This document shows positions 6,985 through 12,738 of a stretch of DNA of 35,286 nucleotides, piece by piece (position 1 is the first letter of the stretch; the number at the start of each line of letters is the position of its first letter). Position numbers and translations under genes: made by a program. The notes beneath the pieces are model-generated. The model was not told where the DNA came from. It saw only the letters and a list, made by a program, of their open reading frames with translations, and ran no database searches. Origin of the DNA: an uncultured Prevotellaceae bacterium (lineage in GTDB: Bacteria > Bacteroidota > Bacteroidia > Bacteroidales > Bacteroidaceae); contig CACXTX010000037.1 in the NCBI GenBank assembly GCA_902770635.1, positions 1 to 35,286 on the forward strand. Direction: 5' to 3'.

Positions 6985-8355
6985 ATGGAAGTATTTTTAA
7001 TCAGAGTATTACAGTTCATCCTGGCCATCTCGCTGCTCGTACTGCTGCACGAGGGAGGCCACTTCTTCTTCGCCAAGCTCTTCGGAGTGAGGGTTGACAA
7101 GTTCTACATTTTCTTCGACTGGAAGTTCAGCCTGTTCAAGTTCAAGCCCAAGAAGAGCGACACCGAGTACGGCATCGGATGGCTGCCCCTGGGCGGCTAC
7201 TGCAAGATAGCGGGCATGATAGACGAGAGTTTCGACACGGAGCAGATGAAGCAGCCCGTGCAGCCGTGGGAGTTCCGCGCCAAGCCCTCGTGGCAGCGCC
7301 TGCTCATCATGATAGGCGGCGTGCTGGTCAACTTCCTGCTGGCCCTGTTCATCTACGGGCAGATACTCTTCTGGTGGGGCGACACGTACATCCCCGTCAA
7401 GGACATGACGCTGGGCATGAAGTTCAACCAGGAGGCCAAGTCGTACGGATTCCAGGACGGCGACATCCTGGTAGGCACCGAGAAGGGCGCCTTCAAGGAC
7501 TTCTCAGCCGACCTGTACCGCGACATCTCGGAGGCCACGCGTGTAGATATCATCCGCCAGGGCAAGCCCATGAGCATCACGCTGCCCGGCGAGCTGAACC
7601 TGCTGAACATGATGAAGGCCGACCCGTCGTTCGTGCGCCCACTGCTGCCCGCCAAGGTTGACAGCGTGCTGCCCGAAACACCTGCCACCCAGATAGGACT
7701 GCAGAAGGGCGACGAGATAGTGGCACTGAACGACAAGCCCGTGGACTCGTACAACGAGTTTGTGGACCTGCTGGGCCGCCGTGCCGACATGATGGCAGTG
7801 GCCGAGACGACAGCCGACAGCCTCAAGGCGCGCACCGTCACCCTGGTCATCAAACATCAGACATCCCTTGACACCCTCACCACCGTATTGACCCCCGACC
7901 TGAAGCTGGGCTTCACCGTGCAGAGCATCTTGGGACTCTACCAGCCCATCACCCGCGAGTACAGCTTCCTGGAGAGCATCCCCGCCGGCATCAAGTACGG
8001 ATTCCACGTGCTGGCCTCGTATGTTGACGACCTGAAGTACATCTTCTCCGCCGAGGGAGCCAAGTCGCTGGGCGGCTTCGGAGCCATCGGCAGCCTGTTC
8101 CCGCCCATGTGGGACTGGTACATGTTCTGGAAGATGACGGCCTTCCTCAGCATCATCCTCGCCTTCATGAACATCCTGCCCATACCCGCCCTGGACGGTG
8201 GCCACGTGCTGTTCCTGCTCTACGAGATGATTACGCGCCGCAAGCCCTCCGAGCAGTTCATGATACGCGCCGAGTACGTAGGCTTCGGCATCCTTATCCT
8301 GCTCATGGTGGTGGCAAACCTTAACGACATCCTGCGAGCACTGGGGTATCTTTAA
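6985..8355 (+). CDS. rseP: Site-2 intramembrane metalloprotease RseP
   Basis: RseP cleaves membrane-embedded substrates such as anti-sigma factors and remnant signal peptides. The 456-residue protein has the HEGGH zinc motif at residues 22-26 in the first membrane segment, a PDZ-like region in the middle (LQKGDEIVALNDKPVDSYNE) and the second S2P motif NILPIPALDGGHVLF near the C-terminus, followed by a last hydrophobic helix. Length fits. It follows dxr by 144 nt in the same direction, an order seen in other Bacteroidetes, and is closed by a strong terminator. Confidence 0.95.
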   Translation: MEVFLIRVLQFILAISLLVLLHEGGHFFFAKLFGVRVDKFYIFFDWKFSLFKFKPKKSDTEYGIGWLPLGGYCKIAGMIDESFDTEQMKQPVQPWEFRAKPSWQRLLIMIGGVLVNFLLALFIYGQILFWWGDTYIPVKDMTLGMKFNQEAKSYGFQDGDILVGTEKGAFKDFSADLYRDISEATRVDIIRQGKPMSITLPGELNLLNMMKADPSFVRPLLPAKVDSVLPETPATQIGLQKGDEIVALNDKPVDSYNEFVDLLGRRADMMAVAETTADSLKARTVTLVIKHQTSLDTLTTVLTPDLKLGFTVQSILGLYQPITREYSFLESIPAGIKYGFHVLASYVDDLKYIFSAEGAKSLGGFGAIGSLFPPMWDWYMFWKMTAFLSIILAFMNILPIPALDGGHVLFLLYEMITRRKPSEQFMIRAEYVGFGILILLMVVANLNDILRALGYL

Positions 8356-8375
8356 GGGAAAAGTGAAAAATTAAG

Positions 8376-8400
8376 AGGGAGCATCGCTGCTCCCTTTTTT
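8376..8400 (+). terminator. Rho-independent terminator after rseP
   Basis: AGGGAGCA (8376-8383) and TGCTCCCT (8388-8395) form an 8-bp stem with a TCGC loop, followed by a T-run. It may also stop transcription of the convergent DUF6261 gene. Confidence 0.85.
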
Positions 8401-8455
8401 AATTTTTTAATTTTTTAATTCTCAATTATCAATTATCAATTAGCAATTAGCGTAG
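8395..8455. repeat. AT-rich short-period repeats after rseP
   Basis: Three TTTTTTAA units are followed by two AATTATC and two AATTAGC 7-bp units. This resembles other junction repeats in the window. Confidence 0.7.
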
Positions 8456-8471
8456 CGCCAGCGAATGCGCT

Positions 8472-9374
8472 TCAATCTCCATCGCCCAGCGGATCGTCAT
8501 TACCACCACCGCTTGGGGGTGTGTCGGTGCCGGGAGTATCCGTGCCCGGAGTGTCGGTTCCCGGAGTGTCGGTTCCCGGAGTGTCGGTTCCGGGGTTATC
8601 GTTCGTTCCGGGATTGTCCGTTGTTCCGCCGCCGTTGTTGGTGGTTCCCGACGTCGCTGTGGTGGCGAATACGTACTTCGAATAGTAGTCGATGTCAGAA
8701 TTGATGATGCGGATAATCTCGTCGTAGGGCGACGACTGGCCGTTGAATTCCGTGACGGCAAATGCGTTGAGCACCGTTACGGCGTCCTCGTAGGCTGCAT
8801 CGGTCACGGCGCGCGCCTTGCCCATAGCGTTGCTTTCCTGTGTCGAGCGGTCGCCCTGTCGCTGCATCATGAGGCTGATGACCTGCTGGTTCTGCTGCTC
8901 CAGCAGTGCGACGGTGGCGGTGAGGTTCAGCGTGGCGATGTCGGCTGCCAGCGTGCCGCCCTTGAGGTCCTGCACCAGCTGTGTTATCTTCTCGTTCTCG
9001 TCCTCATAGCGGTCGCTGATTTTCACGTTGTGGTAGTTCACGCGCTCAATCACTCGCTCGGCGGCCTGCTGCTGGTCGGCGGTGCCCAGACGCTTCATGA
9101 AGTCGAGCATAGAGGTCATGCCCGAGTAGGTGTTGTCGCGCGCCTTGTCGGCCTCCTCGATAGGGGCGGTCAGGTCGCTCTTGGTGATGACGAGGTACGC
9201 CTGGTCCTCGCTGCCCACGGCACTCTGGAATGTGTTAATCACGCTGGCCAGTCGTGCCGGTGCGTTGGCGATTTGCAACAGGCGCTCCTGGAATCGCTTC
9301 ATCCACGACAGGTGGCGGATGTTCTTCTGGCGAGAAATTGCACTAAAAAATGAATTAATTTGAATGTACTTCAT
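8472..9374 (-). CDS. DUF6261 family protein with GTDTP-repeat tail
   Basis: The 300-residue protein resembles the Bacteroidetes DUF6261 family, which has no known function. Residues 1 to about 235 are predicted mostly helical (for example EEADKARDNTYSGMTSMLDF and LLEQQNQQVISLMMQRQGD). The tail, from about 240, is low complexity: Gly/Thr/Asn-rich, then tandem GTDTP units, ending in an acidic DDPLGDGD. The GTDTP units come from a 15-bp DNA repeat at 8521-8595. No signal peptide or membrane helix is seen. It stands alone. The only leftward promoter match upstream is at 9877-9884, which would give a 5' leader of about 500 nt carrying a long hairpin and the 42-bp repeats. Confidence 0.6.
   Translation of the reverse strand: MKYIQINSFFSAISRQKNIRHLSWMKRFQERLLQIANAPARLASVINTFQSAVGSEDQAYLVITKSDLTAPIEEADKARDNTYSGMTSMLDFMKRLGTADQQQAAERVIERVNYHNVKISDRYEDENEKITQLVQDLKGGTLAADIATLNLTATVALLEQQNQQVISLMMQRQGDRSTQESNAMGKARAVTDAAYEDAVTVLNAFAVTEFNGQSSPYDEIIRIINSDIDYYSKYVFATTATSGTTNNGGGTTDNPGTNDNPGTDTPGTDTPGTDTPGTDTPGTDTPPSGGGNDDPLGDGD
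8521..8595. repeat. 15-bp coding tandem repeat in the DUF6261 gene
   Basis: Five units with consensus GTGTCGGTTCCCGGA (8521-8535, 8536-8550, 8551-8565, 8566-8580, 8581-8595) encode the pentapeptide GTDTP on the minus strand. Units 3 and 4 are identical, a sign of recent slippage or duplication. Confidence 0.9.
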
Positions 9375-9425
9375 AGAATTAAATGTTTAAAAGTAAAATA
9401 AATGTAAGGTTAGAATATTTAAAAT

Positions 9426-9559
9426 GACTTTGTAGTCGTTACAAACCGCTGCCGGGGGTCGCGGGAAGACTTTGTAGTCGTTACAAACCCTTGCCGGGGG
9501 TCGCGGGAAGACTTTGTAATCGTTACAAACCCTTGCTGGGGGTCGCGGGAAGACTTTGT
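9426..9559. repeat. 42-bp tandem repeat, three full units plus a partial
   Basis: Units at 9426-9467, 9468-9509 and 9510-9551 are followed by the first 8 nt of a fourth. Each begins GACTTTGTARTCGTTACAAA, where TTTGTA and TACAAA form a 6-bp inverted repeat, and ends with a G-rich GGGGGTCGCGGGAA. Only a few substitutions separate the units. Confidence 0.9.
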
Positions 9560-9703
9560 CAGACTGTCAAACCGTCATTCCCTCCGATTTCCGGCGGAGG
9601 CCGCTCACTCGTAGTGCTGTCTGTGTGGTTCATACTCATGCTATTATTCTTGTCTCTGAATCGTCTTTTGAATATAAAAGCGCAAGCACTTTCATATAAC
9701 AAC

Positions 9704-9832
9704 ATGCCATCTCGAGGACACGACTCCTCTGCGCGAACATTGCTGAAAACTACTAATGCTCACGCCTGTATGGTGTGAGCTTCGTAGCCTTCGTCATTCG
9801 CGCATGGTTATTGTCGTGTTTTGAGATGATGC
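9704..9832 (-). ncRNA. Candidate structured RNA or DNA element: long imperfect hairpin
   Basis: Arms of about 55-60 nt pair across a short loop: CATCTC (9708-9713) with GAGATG (9823-9828), GACACGAC with GTCGTGTT, GCGCGAA with TTCGCGC, CTAC with GTAG and GCTCAC (9758-9763) with GTGAGC (9775-9780). A further small hairpin lies at about 9678-9693. A leftward -7 box (9877-9884) would start transcription just to the right, so it may be a non-coding RNA or the leader of the DUF6261 mRNA. A palindromic mobile remnant (MITE-like) is the main alternative. Confidence 0.45.
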
Positions 9833-9876
9833 GAAAAACTATTGGCCCAATATATCCAAAGAACTAATTCTGAACA

Positions 9877-9910
9877 CAAAGTTACAAAAAAACCGACAAA
9901 CATGTTCAAA
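9877..9910 (-). promoter_or_regulatory. Leftward promoter before the long hairpin
   Basis: TAACTTTG on the minus strand (9877-9884) matches the -7 consensus. TTTG on the minus strand at 9907-9910 lies 22 nt upstream, slightly longer than the usual 19-21. Confidence 0.5.
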
Positions 9911-10024
9911 TGTCTGCCGATTTTATGCTATTTTAGCAAATAAGCATCAGGAAGCCCCGTAATCAAGACTCGTACTCGGTCATGTGTCACTTCATGATTT
10001 CCACCCAACTTTAGCGCACAGGGT

Positions 10025-10054
10025 GTCCCCGTGTGACTTGTCCCCGTGTGACTT
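10025..10054. repeat. 15-bp direct duplication
   Basis: GTCCCCGTGTGACTT occurs twice back to back (10025-10039 and 10040-10054). It lies downstream of the restriction cassette. Confidence 0.85.
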
Positions 10055-10125
10055 AGGAGTAGTCGGGTGAGCAGCGCCCGCTAATGAGACGGACAGGGAC
10101 CCCGTTGCGATGTGGATTGAGGGGC

Positions 10126-10293
10126 TTATGTTAATACCGCGTCAACCTCCATATTTAACCACTGTTCATCATCGAAGTGGATTTCTCCATCTCCAATCAT
10201 GCGCTCAACTTCCTCTCTTGCATCGTTCTCAGACGAAGCTTCCACTTCGATGTCTTTATATATAATCTGTCTGATTCTGAATGAATATTTCAT
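10126..10293 (-). CDS. Small DpnD/PcfM-like protein
   Basis: A 55-residue frame from ATG (10291-10293) to TAA (10126-10128) begins MKYSFRIRQIIYKDIEVEAS and continues with ENDAREEVERMIGDGEIHFD. This is the pattern of the DpnD/PcfM family: an N-terminal beta strand, IEVEA-SE-DA-E-V, then a GEI-L/F-D strand. DpnD is the small protein of unknown role encoded beside DpnI in the pneumococcal DpnI cassette; PcfM-like proteins occur on conjugative elements. The ATG overlaps the TGA of the upstream endonuclease gene by 4 nt (ATGA), so the two are translationally coupled. That coupling and the coding pattern support a real gene despite its size. The homology call is by eye. Confidence 0.6.
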   Translation of the reverse strand: MKYSFRIRQIIYKDIEVEASSENDAREEVERMIGDGEIHFDDEQWLNMEVDAVLT

Positions 10294-11063
10294 ATTGTAC
10301 CTATGATATTTGATGTATATGATATTTGTGTCACATGTCTTTCTTGTTTGGTAAATAAAAGCCGTTCATCGTATAGAGGATTAAAGAACATCTGATGGAT
10401 AGGAGATTTCTTAAAGTTGCACACCACGAACAGACAATAACGTTCCAGTAAGATTTCTGCCATTCTGTGTTCCTTATCTGTCATAAGGATGCTCCCTTGA
10501 CGTTCATTGATTCCCTTGACTTCTACATAATAATTGTCTGCGTTGAGTGAAAGCTTATAATCGAAGCCAGAACCCATATTTGTCGTATCTGTGAGCAGAT
10601 AGTTCTTGAATGGTGTGATGTTCTGATAATTCATCACGAAGTATTCTTCGGCAGCTTTTCCTGTTAGAAGTCTGTTGGCTATAAACTTTCTCTCTTTACT
10701 CTGCCTTTTGTCTATCCTAATGTCTCTCAAATCGACATACTTATCTAGGACAAACATATTTACTATACATTGAAACTCTTCAAAGCTTAAGTCATCAAAT
10801 CTTTTCATTATATCCAGACAATGGGTCTTAGTCTTACGCTTGGCAAAACCTCTATTTCCATTGGGGTAATAGGGGTCGTATTCTTGTTTGTAAAGTTTGA
10901 TGGAATTAGGCGAAGCCTTTACTGCATAGCCAAAAACATTGTATGCTTCTTGCTTGCTCGTAAAGCCAAAACTATTTAGAGCCCTTTTGTCAAACTTCGC
11001 TATGAAGAGACCCATCAACATGGCTTTGTCTGTATTATTTAACTGGGTTAATTGTTCATACAT
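10290..11063 (-). CDS. Restriction endonuclease-like protein, DUF3883/PD-(D/E)XK
   Basis: The 257-residue protein has an N-terminal helical region of unknown role and a C-terminal nuclease-like domain. The latter shows LTGKAAEEYFVMNY (around residue 135-147), GSGFDYKL (Asp168) and YYVEVKG (Glu181-Val-Lys183), then a hydrophobic strand CLFVVCNF. This GxD...EVK layout is that of DUF3883-type PD-(D/E)XK nucleases found in restriction systems. Acidic and lysine catalytic residues are intact. It lies 24 nt after a truncated cytosine methyltransferase gene in the same direction and is coupled to a DpnD-like ORF. The gene is visibly more AT-rich than its housekeeping neighbours, suggesting transfer. 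Target specificity cannot be read from sequence. Confidence 0.65.
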   Translation of the reverse strand: MYEQLTQLNNTDKAMLMGLFIAKFDKRALNSFGFTSKQEAYNVFGYAVKASPNSIKLYKQEYDPYYPNGNRGFAKRKTKTHCLDIMKRFDDLSFEEFQCIVNMFVLDKYVDLRDIRIDKRQSKERKFIANRLLTGKAAEEYFVMNYQNITPFKNYLLTDTTNMGSGFDYKLSLNADNYYVEVKGINERQGSILMTDKEHRMAEILLERYCLFVVCNFKKSPIHQMFFNPLYDERLLFTKQERHVTQISYTSNIIGTI

Positions 11064-11087
11064 AATCTATAAATCTTCTATTGTATC

Positions 11088-11663
11088 TTACATCTTGCCC
11101 ATGATGCTGAATGCCTGACAAGGAAAGCCTGCCAGCAAAACATCATGCTTGGGAATACGCTCGGCAGGGATTTTCGTGATGTCGCCAAAAGGAACGGTAC
11201 CAAAGTTAGCAAAATAGGTCTGACATGCTTTTGCGTCCCACTCGCTGCTAAAAACGCAGTGATAACCCATCTCGTCAAACGGAATACGGATGCCACCAAT
11301 GCCTGCAAAGAGGTCAATGAAAGTGTGCTCGTAGTGTTTAGGGCTTGGGAACGGCACTTCGTAGAATTCTCGGAACATGTCAAGTTCAAACGGGTTTTCA
11401 GCAGCGAATGCGATGTCCTCGTCCGAATAGTATTGTAGTTGGTTTTTATGCTCCAAGTACTCGCGGATAAGAGCCATCATCTCATTACGCCTCTCCTGCA
11501 CCTCGATGTGTGTACCCTCGAAATCGGTATTGTGCAGATAGTGGCTCAGCGTTGCAATCTGATTTTCGTATGATGTCTCGCCGTAAATTCTGATGCCGCC
11601 CTCGGTTACTTCTTCGGGGAATGCGTCAAGTTTCAGCTCATCTTTGTATTCTTTCTGTGCCAT
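11088..11663 (-). pseudogene. Truncated C5 cytosine DNA methyltransferase, N-terminal part only
   Basis: The 191-residue frame has an N-terminal extension of about 110 residues, then motif I (TFIDLFAGIGGIRIPF), the SSEWD motif II region and motif IV (LLAGFPCQAFS, with the catalytic PCQ cysteine). It stops right after, at SIMGKM, where intact enzymes continue with GF..TRGTLF and motifs VI-X plus the target-recognition domain. More than half of a typical enzyme is missing, so it should not methylate. The endonuclease gene follows after 24 nt, so an internal deletion that kept the operon junction is likely. The start at 11663 is chosen because a -7 box lies at 11684-11691; an in-frame ATG at 11696 is upstream of it. 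Confidence 0.8.
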
Positions 11664-11683
11664 GATTATCGCTTTTCTGCGGA

Positions 11684-11691
11684 CAAAATTA
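11684..11691 (-). promoter_or_regulatory. -7 box for the restriction cassette
   Basis: TAATTTTG on the minus strand fits TAnnTTTG and lies 20 nt before the ATG at 11663. No TTTG -33 box is found at normal spacing. Confidence 0.5.
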
Positions 11692-11741
11692 CACATTTTC
11701 TTTTAATTATTGTCCTAACTGCTCGAAAAAGATATTAAAAA

Positions 11742-11831
11742 CCTCCCCGCGCTTCGCAGCGAAGGGAGGAGAAACCAATTTGTTTTATAAATAATTGTAA
11801 GCATATTAGAGTTGCACTTAACTCGGGATTG
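11742..11831 (-). ncRNA. Candidate small RNA unit 1 with terminator hairpin
   Basis: Read leftward, the unit has CAATCCCGAGTT, a small hairpin (GAGTT/AACTC, 11809-11824), an AAATTGGT box (11774-11781), then a GC-rich hairpin: CCTCCC (11742-11747) paired with GGGAGG (11764-11769), with inner CGC/GCG. On this strand the hairpin is followed by TTTTTAATATC, like an intrinsic terminator. It is a diverged copy of the unit at 11944-12032. No separate promoter was found between the two units. Confidence 0.45.
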
Positions 11832-11943
11832 GCATGAGTTTATACTACTAAATCGGTTTAGCTTTTATATTGTGCTTAGAAATCCAGGCAGGCACGGGCA
11901 AGGATGTTGGACACGCTCTTGAATGCGAAACCTGAATAAAATA

Positions 11944-12032
11944 ATTCTCCCCACGCTTCGCAGCGCAGGGAGAATCACCAATTTCTTTTTAACTTTTGAA
12001 CTTATGAGAGTTACCGTTGTAACTCGGGATTG
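11944..12032 (-). ncRNA. Candidate small RNA unit 2 with terminator hairpin
   Basis: This is the second copy of the element. The small hairpin is a perfect GAGTTAC/GTAACTC stem with a CGTT loop (12008-12025). The GC-rich hairpin pairs ATTCTCCC (11944-11951) with GGGAGAAT (11968-11975), with inner CGC/GCG, then TTATTTTATT on this strand. Stem sequences differ from unit 1 but remain paired, which is compensatory change. A strong leftward promoter lies upstream (12120-12150), predicting an RNA of roughly 170 nt ending near 11935. Confidence 0.5.
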
Positions 12033-12119
12033 TATAGTGCTAACTAAAATTGAAATTGTATATACAGAGCGAACAAAAAAAATGATTATTCTTTTTCTAT
12101 TTATCTTTTATTTCGGTTG

Positions 12120-12150
12120 CAAAGATAGGGAAAAAATTCAAAACTCCAAA
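12120..12150 (-). promoter_or_regulatory. Leftward promoter for the twin hairpin units
   Basis: Minus-strand TTTG (12147-12150), a 19-nt spacer and TATCTTTG (12120-12127) form a full Bacteroidetes -33/-7 match. No ORF begins downstream before the hairpin units. Confidence 0.7.
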
Positions 12151-12178
12151 GCTTTTTTGCAAAAATTAAGCGGAAAAA

Positions 12179-12220
12179 GACGAGATTGAAAGGAAAAAAG
12201 ACAAGATTGAGAGGGAAAAA
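12179..12220. repeat. 21-bp tandem duplication after the receiver gene
   Basis: GACRAGATTGARAGGRAAAAA occurs at 12179-12199 and 12200-12220 with three mismatches, just past the stop of the leftward receiver gene. Confidence 0.8.
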
Positions 12221-12221
12221 C

Positions 12222-12578
12222 CTAGCCAATGTACTTCGCAATCACCTCCAGGCACAAGGCTGCATTGACGGGCTTGGAGATGAAGTCGTTGCAACCAGCA
12301 TCCAGCGCCTGCTGACGGTCGTTGTCGAAGGCATTGGCAGTAAGGGCGATGATGGGCAGGTCGGCCATCTCGGCCCTGATAAGGCGCGTGGCCTCCAGAC
12401 CGTCCATAATGGGCATCTGGATATCCATCAGCACCATGTCGGGCCGCTCGGCCTTGACCTTCTCTACTGCCTCCCGTCCGTTCAAGGCGCGGGAAAACTC
12501 GTAATGACTCTTCAGAATGTAGGACATCAGCAGGTAGTTGCTGTCATTGTCTTCGGCTATCAGTATTCGCTTCATCAT
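12222..12578 (-). CDS. Stand-alone response regulator receiver protein
   Basis: The 118-residue protein is a single CheY-like receiver domain: acidic pocket Glu9-Asp10, phospho-acceptor Asp52 in MVLMDIQMPIMDG, Thr80 in ALTA and Lys102 in SKP. No output domain follows. The sequence style is close to receiver domains of hybrid histidine kinases, so it may act as a phosphorelay intermediate or single-domain regulator; no kinase is nearby. The start is set at 12578 because AGGAGG lies at 12584-12589, an unusually clear Shine-Dalgarno for this genome; the next codon is also ATG. The -7 box at 12630-12637 excludes the longer frame starting at 12632. Confidence 0.85.
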   Translation of the reverse strand: MMKRILIAEDNDSNYLLMSYILKSHYEFSRALNGREAVEKVKAERPDMVLMDIQMPIMDGLEATRLIRAEMADLPIIALTANAFDNDRQQALDAGCNDFISKPVNAALCLEVIAKYIG

Positions 12579-12629
12579 AAAATCCTCCTGTTCATAATGT
12601 TTTATTGTTAGTACTTCCTTAATTAAACA

Positions 12630-12637
12630 CAAAAGTA
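12630..12637 (-). promoter_or_regulatory. -7 box for the receiver gene
   Basis: TACTTTTG on the minus strand fits TAnnTTTG, about 50 nt before the start at 12578. It is divergent from the metF promoter. Confidence 0.5.
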
Positions 12638-12656
12638 ATGCTTTTTTTTCGATTTA

Positions 12657-12688
12657 TTTGCCATTCTGCTACTTTTTAACTAAATTTG
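12657..12688 (+). promoter_or_regulatory. Promoter of metF
   Basis: TTTG (12657-12660), a 20-nt spacer and TAAATTTG (12681-12688) form a full -33/-7 match upstream of metF. Confidence 0.7.
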
Positions 12689-12738
12689 TCGCTCATTTGG
12701 CGCACTAAATGAGCAACCAAGGTTTATTACGCAAGAAA

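Larger units (their letters stand above)
9375..10125. other. Gene-free interval with repeats and a structured element
   Basis: No credible protein-coding gene is seen in these 751 bases. They hold 42-bp tandem repeats (9426-9559), a long imperfect hairpin (9704-9832) behind a leftward -7 box (9877-9884), and a 15-bp duplication (10025-10054). An open frame at 9491-9778 on the plus strand is repeat-derived and starts inside the array, so it is not called. Confidence 0.7.
11697..12221. other. Gene-free interval with two copies of a two-hairpin element
   Basis: No credible CDS is seen in this interval. It contains the paired elements at 11742-11831 and 11944-12032, a leftward promoter (12120-12150) and a 21-bp duplication (12179-12220). 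An open frame at 11923-12189 on the plus strand is low in coding character and overlaps all of these, so it is not called. Confidence 0.7.

Noticed and set aside
9426-9559. Possible CRISPR array
   Set aside because: The 42-bp units are contiguous with no spacers, so this is a plain tandem repeat. No cas genes are in the window.
9491-9778. 95-codon plus-strand frame with repeated GVAGRLC units
   Set aside because: It starts inside the 42-bp repeat array and runs through the long hairpin; the repeats being a multiple of three keep it open. No family resemblance.
9704-9832. tmRNA, RNase P RNA or SRP RNA
   Set aside because: None of the conserved sequence blocks of these RNAs is present.
11742-12032. 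Possible tracrRNA or retron RNA
   Set aside because: No Cas9, cas1 or reverse transcriptase gene lies nearby, and no CRISPR repeat match is visible; kept only as an unassigned small RNA candidate.
11923-12189. 88-codon plus-strand frame with a lipobox-like FYFGCKD stretch
   Set aside because: It overlaps the twin hairpin unit and the leftward promoter on the other strand, has no promoter of its own and no coding-like composition.
12689-12738. SAM riboswitch before metF
   Set aside because: The leader is about 45 nt and lacks any conserved aptamer block.
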